A program made the translations under genes and the position numbers. This document shows positions 1 through 8,125 of a stretch of DNA of 27,579 nt, one piece after another; position 1 is the first letter of the stretch, and each line of letters starts with the position of its first letter. The stretch covers positions 1 through 27,579 of the forward strand of contig JAISCU010000168.1 in assembly GCA_031265345.1 (NCBI GenBank), in the 5' to 3' direction. Below the pieces are notes generated by a model that saw nothing but the letters and a program-made list of their open reading frames with translations, did not search any database and was not told the origin of the DNA. Source of the stretch: Bifidobacteriaceae bacterium. GTDB taxonomy: Bacteria > Actinomycetota > Actinomycetes > Actinomycetales > WQXJ01.

Positions 1-36
1 TGGCCGCCGCAGCGCTGCTGGTTTCCGTCGTGCCCG

Positions 37-89
37 GTCCGCACCTGGCTTCAACTCGCGACCGGGCCGAGTTCCCGCTAGTTGCGGAC
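37..89. repeat. Imperfect palindromic intergenic repeat, copy 1
   Basis: The left arm (37-58) and right arm (68-89) are imperfect reverse complements, about 17 of 22 positions, around a 9-nt loop. The inner part is nearly identical to the second copy at 172-228. It lies upstream of the CPBP gene in a stretch with no supported gene. Transcribed, it would fold into a long hairpin. A REP/MITE-like element is my inference. Confidence 0.6.
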
Positions 90-171
90 ACCGGTGCCCG
101 ATGCCGCCCGGCGGCCTACCCGCGCTTGCGCAGGTCAGCCCGCAGACGGCATCGACGCCCCCTTTTCGGCT

Positions 172-228
172 GTGTCCACAAGTGGCTTCAACTCGCCACC
201 GAGCCGAGTTCCCGCTAGTTGCGGACAC
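172..228. repeat. Imperfect palindromic intergenic repeat, copy 2
   Basis: The arms at 172-195 and 205-228 are imperfect inverted repeats that begin with GTGTCC and end with GGACAC. The block 183-228 matches 46-91 in copy 1 with only about three differences. Two copies 137 bp apart, both preserving the palindrome, argue for an element rather than chance. Confidence 0.6.
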
Positions 229-342
229 CCGACAGCGATTCTCGGATGGGTTGGGGACGGCACCCAGACAAGCACTTGCGGCAGGACGCTGCGCGCCAAG
301 CGATAGGGTGACTGCCGTGCCCGACTCTTTCGGATCTCGATC

Positions 343-1179
343 ATGACCGCCCTGATCCGGCGCTGGCCGCTGATTGCCTTCTTCGTGCTCACCTACCTCG
401 GCTCATGGGTGGCCTGGAGCCCGTGGTGGCTGTCGCGGAGCGGGATCGGGCTGCTGCCCTACCAGCTGCCATTGACTGGCGTGGCGGGAATCAACCAACT
501 GGGGCTATTCGCGGGGCCGTTCGCCGCCGCGATGATCGTGACAGGGATCACGGAGGGGCGCAGCGGGTCGCGCGACCTCTGGGCGCGCCTCACCCGGTGG
601 CGCGTCCGCCCGGCCTGGTACCTGGTCGCGCTGCTCGCCATCCCCCTGGTCGCGGGCATCGGCTACCTGCTTGCGCCAACCGCGTCACTCTCGCCGGAGC
701 ACGGCGAGGCCGTCCCGCTGGCGCCCCTGACGCTGACCTACTTCGCCTACCTGTTCGGCGGCCCGATTCAAGAGGAGCCCGGCTGGCGCGGATTCGCGCT
801 CCCCCGGCTCCAGCGGAGGCTGCATCCGATGGCCGCCGCGCTGGTGGTCGGGGTGATCCACTGTTTCTGGCACGCGCCGCTGTTCCTGACGGCCGAGTGG
901 GACACCACTCGCCAGGGGCCGCATGAGTTCGTGGCGTACCTGGTGCTGGTGGTCTCCATGTCGTTCGTCATGTCCTGGCTGTTCAACGGCTCGGGCGGGT
1001 CGGCGTTCCTGGCGATCCTGGGGCATAACGGCATCAACTGGGCCATGTTCGCGGTCGGCGCCCTGACCGCCCGCGAGATCGCCAGCAATTGGCCCGCCGC
1101 CCTCGGCCTGGCCGGGCTGGCCGTCATCGTCATAACCGCCACCCGCGGAAGGCTGGGGCTAAGGGCAACGCCAGCCTGA
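343..1179 (+). CDS. CPBP family intramembrane glutamic protease (CAAX protease/bacteriocin-processing type)
   Basis: This is a polytopic membrane protein of 278 residues with hydrophobic segments through its length. It carries the three CPBP/ABI motifs in order: EE at 144-145 followed by Arg149 (EEPGWR), a conserved His at 177 in a CFWH context, and HNGIN at 228-232. These form the membrane-embedded active site of the family that includes Rce1 and bacteriocin-immunity proteases. Substrates cannot be told from sequence. The ATG at 343 starts just before the first transmembrane segment; no strong ribosome-binding site is visible. Its last residues (TRGRLGLRAT) are duplicated in a remnant at 1591-1668, showing that a paralogue once lay downstream. 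Confidence 0.88.
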   Translation: MTALIRRWPLIAFFVLTYLGSWVAWSPWWLSRSGIGLLPYQLPLTGVAGINQLGLFAGPFAAAMIVTGITEGRSGSRDLWARLTRWRVRPAWYLVALLAIPLVAGIGYLLAPTASLSPEHGEAVPLAPLTLTYFAYLFGGPIQEEPGWRGFALPRLQRRLHPMAAALVVGVIHCFWHAPLFLTAEWDTTRQGPHEFVAYLVLVVSMSFVMSWLFNGSGGSAFLAILGHNGINWAMFAVGALTAREIASNWPAALGLAGLAVIVITATRGRLGLRATPA

Positions 1180-1287
1180 CTCCGCTGGCGACTCAGCGAA
1201 TGCGAGTCCGGCGCGGACCCCCGCGGCGCGGCCCAGCGTGCGAACCGCGCTGTCGCCTTGCCTCATGCCATGCCGGCCCGTAAGAAG

Positions 1288-1313
1288 TATCTTGACCGTT
1301 TGAGGAAACCACG
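1288..1313 (+). promoter_or_regulatory. -10 element and ribosome-binding site of the small HTH-like gene
   Basis: TATCTT at 1288-1293 resembles a -10 hexamer. GAGGAA at 1302-1307 sits 6 nt before the ATG at 1314, a well-placed Shine-Dalgarno sequence. It supports the start chosen for this gene. Confidence 0.45.
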
Positions 1314-1589
1314 ATGAACACACCGACTGCCACCGACCAGGAACTGGCCCGCCGTTTCGAAGAGTTCGACCCGAGCACAGCCCATCTATACGTGCCGGGC
1401 GAGGACGATCTCCCGCCTGGAGTGGTGCTCCAAAGGGCGATGGCTGCCCGAGCGTATTACGCTGGACTGGCCGACCAAGCGATGAGAGAGGCGGTCCAGG
1501 AGGCCCGCGACAACCACATGTCCTGGCACAAAATCGGGATCGTCCTGGGCGTCACAGGAGAAGCCGTGCGGCGCCGCTGGGCCGCGTGA
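1314..1589 (+). CDS. Small protein with C-terminal helix-turn-helix-like segment
   Basis: This 91-residue protein is soluble and acidic in its first half, with no signal peptide. The last 20 residues (WHKIGIVLGVTGEAVRRRW) have the spacing of a helix-turn-helix as in sigma-70 region 4-like or Trp-repressor-like short regulators: a first helix, a Gly turn and a recognition helix ending in Arg-Arg-Arg-Trp. DNA binding is therefore inferred, not shown. It has a good ribosome-binding site and its own -10-like element. It lies between the CPBP gene and the CPBP remnant, so it may have travelled with that duplication. I do not recognise a named family. Confidence 0.6.
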   Translation: MNTPTATDQELARRFEEFDPSTAHLYVPGEDDLPPGVVLQRAMAARAYYAGLADQAMREAVQEARDNHMSWHKIGIVLGVTGEAVRRRWAA

Positions 1590-1590
1590 A

Positions 1591-1668
1591 CGCCTCGACG
1601 GTCGCCTCGCGCTGATGGTGATCGCCGCCACACGGGGACGGCTGGGGCTGCAGGCAACGCACACCTGA
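1591..1668 (+). pseudogene. 3' remnant of a second CPBP protease gene
   Basis: The open frame ending at the TGA at 1666-1668 reads ...LALMVIAATRGRLGLQATHT. It matches the last residues of the complete CPBP gene (AVIVITATRGRLGLRATPA) at both protein and DNA level. Only about 25 codons remain, directly after the stop of the small HTH-like gene. I infer a former tandem CPBP paralogue of which only the tail survives. Confidence 0.65.
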
Positions 1669-1981
1669 CCTGGCGGCTCGAGCCGAGCGAACGGCATCGC
1701 GCATCTGGGCAGCAGCAGTTGTCCGATGCCGCCGTCCCGGTTCACCGCGCCACCCAGCGTCATTCGTTGAAGACCGAAGGGCGGCCCGGCGACTCGACCA
1801 AGCCGGTCGGCCCTCACCTCGCGGGCGCGCCCGACCAGCGGCGAGCCGCTCGTTCTTCACCGTGGTTGTGCCGGACACGACAGCCAATGCACGCCATTTG
1901 GGCGACGCTCGTAGGCGACGGGGCCTGTCGCAAGCGCAGGATCAGGCGGTAACCTGGGGGGACGTCACCTCAGGAGCCACC
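1669..1981 (+). other. Intergenic region upstream of the luxE-like gene
   Basis: There are about 310 bases without a supported gene. A frame open from 1862 continues into the LuxE-like protein, but its extra residues are unlike the family. The better start is the ATG at 1982, 5 nt after AGGAG (1972-1976). TAACCT at 1950-1955 is a weak -10 candidate. Confidence 0.5.
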
Positions 1982-3172
1982 ATGAGCGGATTGCGTCTGT
2001 TCTACCACCCCAAGCTGTACGCGCTCGATGCCACCGCCGACCTCTTCGCCCAGGCCATGCGCCAGAATCTTGAGCACCACCTGCGGCACTGCCCCGAGTA
2101 CGCGGGAGTGCTCGAGGCGCGCGGATTCGACCCGACCGCCGTGCGCGGGATCGAGGACCTGCACCTGATTCCGCCGCTCCCGACCGCCTACTTGAAACGG
2201 CACACGCTGTACTCGGCGCCCGAGCGGCGGCTGCATTTCAAGTCCACCACTTCGGGGACCTCGGGACGCGTGAGCATGATCGGGCTGGACTCGGGAACCG
2301 CCCTGCGCGCCGCCGGAATGGTGTTGACCACCTTCTTCACGCATCGTCTGGTCTCGGCCAGACGCACCAACTATCTGGTGCTGGGCTATCAACCGGCCAA
2401 ACACAACCGGATGGGCGCGGCCCGCACCGCCTACGCCACCACCTTCGCCGCCCCGGCCAAACACCGCGCCTTCGCGCTGAGGGACACCGGCACCGGATAC
2501 GAGGCCGACCTGGACGCCCTGGTCCGCACCTTGAGCGACTACGCGGCCCAGAACCGTCCGGTCAGGCTGATCGGCTTCCCCGCCTATTTCATGTTCCTGC
2601 TCGACGAGCTCAGGGACGCGGGCGTCGCCGTCAAGCTCCATCCGAAGTCGCTCATCTTGCTGGCGGGCGGCTGGAAGCAGTTCTTCGCCGAACAGTTGGA
2701 CAAGCCGGAGCTGTACGCGCGGACGGAGGCGACACTGGGGATCGGCGACCGACGCATCCGCGAGTTCTTCGGCGCGGTGGAGCACCCGATCTGTTACTTC
2801 GATTGCCCGAACCACCATTTCCATGTGCCCATCTACTCGCGCCTGATCATCCGCGACGCGGACACGCTCGAGCCGGTCGGCTTCGGCCAGCCGGGCCTGG
2901 TCAACCTGCTCACGCCGATGGTGACGTCGATGCCGTACACGAGCGTCATGACGGACGACCTGGCGGTCCTGAGCCCGCCCGGCTCATGCGGCTGCGGCAT
3001 CGAGTCACCGCATTTCGACGTGCTCGGGCGGGTCGGCCTGAACGACATCAGGACCTGCGCGGCCAGCGCCGCCGAACTGCTCAGCGGCCTTGGCGCCGGG
3101 ACGCCCTCTGCCAGCGCCGCGGGTGGCGCGGGGTCCCGGACGGCGGCATCGGGCGAGGGAGGCCGGAGATGA
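1982..3172 (+). CDS. LuxE-like acyl-protein synthetase (adenylate-forming)
   Basis: This 396-residue protein has the length and pattern of the LuxE/acyl-protein synthetase family within the ANL adenylating superfamily. The ATP-binding P-loop-like motif FKSTTSGTSGR is at residues 86-96, followed by the LIGFPAYF region and a LAGGWK motif near 227-232. In LuxE the enzyme activates a fatty acid with ATP and carries it as a thioester on a Cys near the C-terminus; Cys359 (DIRTCAAS) is the candidate here, which is inference. The last 30 residues are low-complexity Ala/Gly/Ser. The stop codon overlaps the next start (ATGA), so it is translationally coupled to the LuxC-like reductase. Neither luxAB nor luxD is present, so the product is probably an aldehyde for lipid or envelope chemistry rather than light. 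Confidence 0.85.
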   Translation: MSGLRLFYHPKLYALDATADLFAQAMRQNLEHHLRHCPEYAGVLEARGFDPTAVRGIEDLHLIPPLPTAYLKRHTLYSAPERRLHFKSTTSGTSGRVSMIGLDSGTALRAAGMVLTTFFTHRLVSARRTNYLVLGYQPAKHNRMGAARTAYATTFAAPAKHRAFALRDTGTGYEADLDALVRTLSDYAAQNRPVRLIGFPAYFMFLLDELRDAGVAVKLHPKSLILLAGGWKQFFAEQLDKPELYARTEATLGIGDRRIREFFGAVEHPICYFDCPNHHFHVPIYSRLIIRDADTLEPVGFGQPGLVNLLTPMVTSMPYTSVMTDDLAVLSPPGSCGCGIESPHFDVLGRVGLNDIRTCAASAAELLSGLGAGTPSASAAGGAGSRTAASGEGGRR

Positions 3173-4413
3173 ACCTGGTCGACGGGCGGGTCGTGGACGG
3201 CGCGGAGGCCGCCGTCGCGCTCGAAACGCTGGACGAGCGGATCGCCGCCACTCTGTCGCGGGGCACGCTGGACCCGGATGTGGTGATCGAGGCCTGCGAT
3301 CGACTGGTCGCGGGGCTGGACCTGGACCGCTGGACGCGGGTCGCGGCGAACCTGGGCGTCCCCGAAGACTTGGCTCAGGGCTACATCGCGGCGGCGCGTG
3401 AGGCCTTCTCCGGCCCGGCGTTGCGGCGGCGGCTCGAGCGCGAACTCGGCGCCGACCGTGCGGCCACCCGCCCGCTGGGAACACTGCTGCACATCGCGGC
3501 AGGCAACATGGACGGGCTCCCTGCGTTCAGTCTGATCGAGGGGCTGCTGGCCGGCAACATCAACCTGTTGAAGCTCCCGGCCGCCGAGGGCGGGCTGTCG
3601 GTGACGCTGCTGCAAGAGTTGGTGGCGACGGCCCCGGCGCTCGGGGAGTACATCTATGTCTTCGACTACTCGTCGCGCGACGTGACCGCGATCTCGGAAC
3701 TGATCGCGGCGGCGGACGCGGTGGTCGTTTGGGGTGGCGATGCCGCCGTCACGGCTCTGCGCGGCCTGGTCGGCCCCAACACGCGGTTGATCGAGTGGGG
3801 CCACAAGGTCAGCTTCGGGTACGTGACGAGTTGCGAGCGCGCGACCGACGGACCGGACGGATTGGGCGGGCTGGCCGCGAACATGGTTCAGACCGGCCAG
3901 GCGCTGTGCAGCTCTTGCCAGGGCATTTTTGTCGACACCGACTCCCCGGAACAGGTGGACGCGTTCTGCGAGCGTTTCCTGCCCGTCCTGGAGCGGGCTT
4001 TTCGCGAGCACGGCGCTGACCTGTCCGGGGCACAGGGCGCTGCCACCCTGGAGCTGTACACAGCCGAGTTGGAGGCCCCTGCCACCGGGGGGCGGGTGTT
4101 CCGAGGCCACGGCTGCGGGCTGATCGCCCGGAGCGCCGGTCCCGCCGAGCCCGCGCCCGCGCCCGGCGTCGCCTGGGTCAAGCCGCTCCCCCGCGACCAG
4201 ATTCTGCGAGTCCTGCGGCCGCACAAGAACCATCTCCAGACCGTGGGGCTGGTGTGCGCGCCGGAGGAGCGGGCCGCGCTGGCCGAATCGTTCTGGCGCG
4301 CCGGGGCCGTCCGAGTGGTCCAGGGGGCGTCGATGTCCACCCTCTCAGCGGTGAGCCCGCACGACGGCGACTACCCCCTGCGCCGCTACACCAAGCTGGT
4401 CGAACTGGCCTGA
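3169..4413 (+). CDS. LuxC-like acyl-CoA/acyl-protein reductase
   Basis: This 414-residue protein resembles LuxC, an aldehyde-dehydrogenase-fold enzyme that reduces a fatty acyl thioester to an aldehyde with NADPH. The ALDH-like N-terminal fold shows HIAAGNMDGLPAF (108-120) and NINLLKLP (130-137). The catalytic Cys lies in GQALCSSCQG: Cys247 or, less likely, Cys250. The C-terminus ends in the family-typical DGDYPLRRYTKLVEL. The ATG at 3169 overlaps the upstream stop by 4 nt, so the two proteins are probably made together and form a fatty-acid reductase complex. A longer frame upstream of 3169 overlaps the LuxE-like gene and is not used. Confidence 0.87.
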   Translation: MNLVDGRVVDGAEAAVALETLDERIAATLSRGTLDPDVVIEACDRLVAGLDLDRWTRVAANLGVPEDLAQGYIAAAREAFSGPALRRRLERELGADRAATRPLGTLLHIAAGNMDGLPAFSLIEGLLAGNINLLKLPAAEGGLSVTLLQELVATAPALGEYIYVFDYSSRDVTAISELIAAADAVVVWGGDAAVTALRGLVGPNTRLIEWGHKVSFGYVTSCERATDGPDGLGGLAANMVQTGQALCSSCQGIFVDTDSPEQVDAFCERFLPVLERAFREHGADLSGAQGAATLELYTAELEAPATGGRVFRGHGCGLIARSAGPAEPAPAPGVAWVKPLPRDQILRVLRPHKNHLQTVGLVCAPEERAALAESFWRAGAVRVVQGASMSTLSAVSPHDGDYPLRRYTKLVELA

Positions 4414-4435
4414 GGCCGCCTGATGACCGGACCCG

Positions 4436-5683
4436 TCAAGACAAAGACGTGTTCAAGAGCAGGGCGCCCAGGACCATTGTGACCATCCCGCCGATCAGCG
4501 CCAGCGCGCCGAGGGCGCGGATCAGATCGGTCCCACGGGTCTTGCGCAGCGAGAATCCGGCCATCAGCATGGCGAGCGCCGATAGAGCAATGACCGACCA
4601 GCCGTTGTACTGGATGTCGCTGACCACGGCGTCGAGGTCGGGGCAGGCGCCGCCGGTGCACTGCTGGATCCGCGAGTGGATCCGCCACCAGACCACCACC
4701 GCGATCGCCACCATGCCGGAGCCGACCGCGGCCAGGAGCGCCTCGACCACCCACGGCTGTTGGACTTTGGAAGCTTCGACCGGCCGGGTCGATAGCTGCG
4801 CCATCCCCCGGTAGCTCGGCTTCAATGGCTGGAGAGCTGGCATGGGCCCGGTGTTCACCGGCGAGGCGTAGCTGTACACGACGGGCTGCGCGACCGGTTG
4901 GACCATTTGCTGGACCATGGGCTGAGCCACCGGCTGCATCATGGGCTGAACCATCGGTTGGGCGACGGGTTGCGCCACCGCCTGGACCATGGGCTGAGCG
5001 GCCGGCTGGGCCATGGGCTGAACCATCGGTTGGGCGACGGGTTGCGCGATCGGCTGGGCCATGGCGGGCACCATGGGCTGCATGACGGGCTGCGAGACGA
5101 ACCCGACGCTCGGCACGCCGTAACTGGCCGGGGACGCCTGAGCGGCATCGACCGTCTGGGCAGGCCACATCATGGGCAGCGCGGCCTGCGGCGGCATGAC
5201 CATCTGGGCGGCGCTGGCGAGCAACGGCGAGTCGACCGCGGGCCCGAGGCGCGGCATCCTGTCCTGGGTCGGGCGCGACTGGGCCCGGCCGTGGATCGCG
5301 CCGTAGGCCTCCGGATGGCGCTGGGCTATCTGGTGTTGAGGCCGCACCGCCGCGGCGACCGCCGCTTCGACCGCCGCTTGCGCCGCCGCCGAGGGTTGGC
5401 TGGCAGGCCTCGGGTCGTCCGCCGGGGACGGCCCGGCTTCGACTGGTTGAGGGCCGTAGACCATGGCCCCGCAATCGCCGCAGGCGACGTTCCCGCCCCA
5501 GGCTTTGTGGCACAGCCCGCAGCGCAGGGCGCCGTCCGGCACGCCCGCGCCGACGATCTCGACCTGACCGGTGTACGATGCCGCCTCGTCGACTTTGGGT
5601 GTGACCGGGCCGCCCAGTCCGAAACCGGACGTCGGCGAGCGCAGAAGCATCTGCTCGAGCTCGAGGTACTGCGGGCTACTCAT
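4436..5683 (-). CDS. Zinc-ribbon, QP-repeat, three-TM membrane protein
   Basis: I do not recognise this 415-residue protein as a named family. From the N-terminus it has a four-Cys zinc ribbon (Cys55, 58, 68, 71; CxxC-x9-CxxC). An Ala/Pro/Gln-rich linker follows. Residues about 198-268 are a tandem repeat of QPM, QPV and QPA triplets. Three hydrophobic segments (about 311-333, 362-378, 388-410) form the C-terminal membrane part, with a Cys pair (342, 347) in the first loop. The start at 5683 is preceded by AGGGGG in a position fitting ribosome binding; an upstream extension of 22 residues is possible but less likely. The DNA of the repeat includes an exact 35-bp duplication (4941-4975 and 5013-5047). 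The design (ribbon plus flexible linker plus membrane anchor) resembles DUF4190/TM2-like proteins of actinobacteria. Confidence 0.75.
   Translation of the reverse strand: MSSPQYLELEQMLLRSPTSGFGLGGPVTPKVDEAASYTGQVEIVGAGVPDGALRCGLCHKAWGGNVACGDCGAMVYGPQPVEAGPSPADDPRPASQPSAAAQAAVEAAVAAAVRPQHQIAQRHPEAYGAIHGRAQSRPTQDRMPRLGPAVDSPLLASAAQMVMPPQAALPMMWPAQTVDAAQASPASYGVPSVGFVSQPVMQPMVPAMAQPIAQPVAQPMVQPMAQPAAQPMVQAVAQPVAQPMVQPMMQPVAQPMVQQMVQPVAQPVVYSYASPVNTGPMPALQPLKPSYRGMAQLSTRPVEASKVQQPWVVEALLAAVGSGMVAIAVVVWWRIHSRIQQCTGGACPDLDAVVSDIQYNGWSVIALSALAMLMAGFSLRKTRGTDLIRALGALALIGGMVTMVLGALLLNTSLS
4941..5047. repeat. Exact 35-bp direct repeat within the QPM/QPV-coding region
   Basis: The same 35 bases occur at 4941-4975 and 5013-5047, offset by 72 bp (24 codons), inside a longer degenerate repeat. 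This suggests recent unit duplication by slippage or unequal exchange, so repeat number may vary between strains. Confidence 0.75.
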
Positions 5684-5939
5684 CGTTGACCCCCTGGGGA
5701 ATTGTTCATGGCAGGGGCCACCTGTCGGTGGCTCCGACCGTCGCTTCACATCGTAGAGACTCTCACGCCAGGATGGAAGCCCATCTACGCAGAAACGCTG
5801 TTCTCAACCAAATCCCGTCCCGTCGGCGCGACAGATGGCGACGCGGCGGGAGGCTCGCTGGGGGTGTGCGGGTCAGGCCCGCGAGGACCGCGCCCTCATC
5901 TTCGCGGCGCCAGTCCCACGAATGACTGGCGGTGTCCCC

Positions 5940-6830
5940 TCAGGGCGCCGGCGTGGCCGGCACCCCGGTGCGGGGGCCCGAGTAAACCGCCTCGCCAGGC
6001 ACCAGCGACGAGCCGAAGAGCTCCGCCACCGTCACGAGTTCGTAGCCCTTCGCCCTCAGCCCGGCGACCACGGCTGGCAAGGCGTCGATGGTCTCGGCCA
6101 CCGTGTCGTGCATCAGGATGATCGATCCGGGCTTGGAGTCTTTGATGGCGTGGTCGGTGATCTTCACCGCGTCATGGCTGGACCAGTCAAGGGTGTCGAC
6201 ATCCCAGAGGATGAAAGTCTTGCCCTGGCAGGCCTTCAGAATGGCGTCATTCCAGTCCCCATAGGGTGGCCGGACCAGGGGCGAATCGACCCCCGCCGCT
6301 TCCTGGATGGCCTCGGCGGTCCGGTGGGCGTCCGCGCAGGCCTTGTCCGGCCCCTGCTTCTTCATGTTGGCGTGGTTCCAGGAGTGGCCGCCGATCTGAT
6401 GGCCGTCATCGACTTGACGCTTGACCGTCGCAGGATTGTTGCGCGTGTTCTGCCCGGTGTTGAAGAACGTCGCCCTGACACCCAGTTCATGCAGCCGGTC
6501 CAACAGGGCCGCTGAGTGAGCCGACGGCCCGTCGTCGAAAGTCAGCGCGACGCACGCGACAGCCGCACAGTCCAGGCCGTCGGACGGCGCTGGCGCGACT
6601 GGTTCCGGGCTCGGCGGAGTGGGCGGCTCGTCCTTGTCCACATCGATCGGATCGGCCACGGTGAGCGTCTCACGCGGAGCCGCTTCCTCCTCCACGCCCT
6701 CCGCCGGAAGCATGGCCATGAAGGAGACCGACCCCAGCGACAGGACGCCCACCGCCAACACGATAGACGCCCGCCAGGCGTGCCAACTGATGGCCGGTTT
6801 GCGCTGGTTTCCAACCAAAACTACTGTCAC
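5940..6830 (-). CDS. Membrane-anchored polysaccharide deacetylase (NodB homology domain)
   Basis: The 296-residue protein has an N-terminal membrane/signal segment (about 21-41), an acidic-Pro linker to residue 85, then a carbohydrate esterase 4 domain. The family motifs are all present: TFDDGP (97-102, with the catalytic and metal-binding Asp pair 99/100), the metal-binding HSWNH (His149, His153), RPPYGDWN (187-194), DVDTLDW (210-216) and the catalytic His in ILMHDT (His241). It probably removes acetyl groups from peptidoglycan or another N-acetylhexosamine polymer outside the membrane. Cys88 and Cys93 could form a disulfide. The GTG start at 6830 has an AGGA only 2 nt upstream, so the true start may be a few codons inside. 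Confidence 0.9.
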   Translation of the reverse strand: MTVVLVGNQRKPAISWHAWRASIVLAVGVLSLGSVSFMAMLPAEGVEEEAAPRETLTVADPIDVDKDEPPTPPSPEPVAPAPSDGLDCAAVACVALTFDDGPSAHSAALLDRLHELGVRATFFNTGQNTRNNPATVKRQVDDGHQIGGHSWNHANMKKQGPDKACADAHRTAEAIQEAAGVDSPLVRPPYGDWNDAILKACQGKTFILWDVDTLDWSSHDAVKITDHAIKDSKPGSIILMHDTVAETIDALPAVVAGLRAKGYELVTVAELFGSSLVPGEAVYSGPRTGVPATPAP

Positions 6831-7016
6831 TTCCTAATCGTGGCCGTGAGGCCGCCCCGATCAGGGGTCGCCGTCGCCGACCGCCCCCTTGGCGCGTCAC
6901 CCTATCGCAAACCCATTGTCGCTCGTGTCCTCCCCAAATACCGGCTCTGACCCGGCATTTCCCAAATCTCGGACACCCGCCCGCAGTCCACGCCGACAGC
7001 CCTCGCCTTTACAGAC

Positions 7017-7046
7017 TTGTGGCCCTGGGCGGCGCTGACCTAAGCT
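7017..7046 (+). promoter_or_regulatory. Candidate sigma-70-type promoter of cysK
   Basis: TTGTGG (7017-7022) and TAAGCT (7041-7046) are separated by 18 bp. Transcription would start about 7053 and include the hairpin at 7054-7072 ahead of cysK. It is a moderate match only. Confidence 0.35.
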
Positions 7047-7053
7047 GACGCGC

Positions 7054-7072
7054 GATGCCGTCCCACGGCATC
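7054..7072 (+). promoter_or_regulatory. Perfect hairpin in the cysK leader
   Basis: GATGCCGT and ACGGCATC form an 8-bp perfect stem around a CCC loop, 47 nt before the cysK start. It could stabilise the transcript's 5' end or act in attenuation; there is no U-tract, so it is not a classic terminator. Confidence 0.45.
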
Positions 7073-7119
7073 GTCCAGCTAAAGTCCCATAACCCGGGCC
7101 CACCTCAAGGAGACCGCTC

Positions 7120-8064
7120 ATGGCCAAGATTTACGCCGACGCTTCACAGATCACCGGCAACACCCCGTTAGTCCGGATCAACCGCCTGGGCAAGGACCTG
7201 GCGCCGGGCGCGCAGGTGCTCGGCAAGCTCGAGTTCTACAACCCGGCCGGGAGCGTCAAGGATCGGATCGGCGTGGCCATAGTCGATGCCGCCGAGGCCG
7301 CTGGCGCGCTCAAGCCGGGCGGCACGATTGTGGAAGGCACCAGCGGAAACACCGGCATCGCCCTGGCCTTCGTGGGCGCGGCCAGGGGCTACCATGTGGT
7401 GCTCACCATGCCTGAGTCCATGTCGAAGGAACGCCGGGCGCTGCTCAGGGCCTTCGGTGCGGAACTGGTCCTGACCCCGGCCTCCGAGGGAATGAAGGGC
7501 GCGGTCGCGGCGGCGGAGAGGATCGCCGCCGAACGGCCGGGCGCGATCCTGGCCCGCCAGTTCGCCAACGAGGCCAATCCCGAGATCCACCGTCGCACCA
7601 CCGCCGAGGAGATCTGGGCCGACACCGACGGCACGGTCGATGTGATCGTCTCCGGGATCGGCACGGGCGGCACCATCACGGGCGTCGGCCAGGTCATCAA
7701 GGCCCGCAAGCCCTCCGTCAAGGCCATAGCGGTCGAGCCCGACGAATCGCCGCTGCTCTCGGAAGGCAAAGCCGGGCCGCACAAGATTCAGGGCATCGGC
7801 GCGAACTTCGTCCCCGAGGTGCTGGACACCGCCATCTACGACGAGGTCATCCGGATCGCCTCTGACGACGCCATCGCCACCGCCCGCGCCGCCGCCACCG
7901 AGGAGGGCCTGCTGGTCGGCATTTCTTCTGGCGCCGCCCTGGCCGCCGCGATCGAGTACGCGCAACGGCCCGAAGCGGCCGGCCAGGTGATCGTGGCGAT
8001 AGTGCCGGACTTCGGCGAGCGGTACCTGTCGACAGTGCTGTACTCCGATTTGCTCGATTCCTAG
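7120..8064 (+). CDS. cysK: Cysteine synthase A (O-acetylserine sulfhydrylase)
   Basis: This PLP enzyme makes L-cysteine from O-acetylserine and sulfide in the cytoplasm. At 314 residues it is full length. Visible motifs are NPAGSVKDR with the PLP-binding Lys47, the substrate loop EGTSGNTG (72-79), the phosphate-binding GIGTGGT (179-185), GISSGA (267-272) and GERYLST near the end. A ribosome-binding site (CAAGGAGA) lies just before the ATG. cysE follows after 61 bp on the same strand, so the two steps of cysteine synthesis are probably co-transcribed. Cystathionine beta-synthase was considered, but length and motifs fit CysK. Confidence 0.96.
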   Translation: MAKIYADASQITGNTPLVRINRLGKDLAPGAQVLGKLEFYNPAGSVKDRIGVAIVDAAEAAGALKPGGTIVEGTSGNTGIALAFVGAARGYHVVLTMPESMSKERRALLRAFGAELVLTPASEGMKGAVAAAERIAAERPGAILARQFANEANPEIHRRTTAEEIWADTDGTVDVIVSGIGTGGTITGVGQVIKARKPSVKAIAVEPDESPLLSEGKAGPHKIQGIGANFVPEVLDTAIYDEVIRIASDDAIATARAAATEEGLLVGISSGAALAAAIEYAQRPEAAGQVIVAIVPDFGERYLSTVLYSDLLDS

Positions 8065-8125
8065 GTTTCGGGTGGGCGGCGGCCCCTGACGGCCAGGCTA
8101 TGACCTGGTCGGGCGAGAGCCGATA

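Larger units (their letters stand above)
1..342. other. Gene-less leader region with palindromic repeats
   Basis: No open frame here looks like a real protein. The region holds the two palindromic repeats and, at 304-309, a TAGGGT hexamer that could be a -10 element for the CPBP gene at 343. I see no other recognisable content. Confidence 0.5.

Noticed and set aside
2833..4233. Long minus-strand open frame opposite the LuxC-like gene
   Set aside because: It is a shadow of the GC-rich coding strand; the plus-strand protein has clear family motifs.
7054..7072. cysK leader hairpin as a riboswitch
   Set aside because: It is a single short stem with no conserved multi-helix core of a known riboswitch and no terminator with U-tract.
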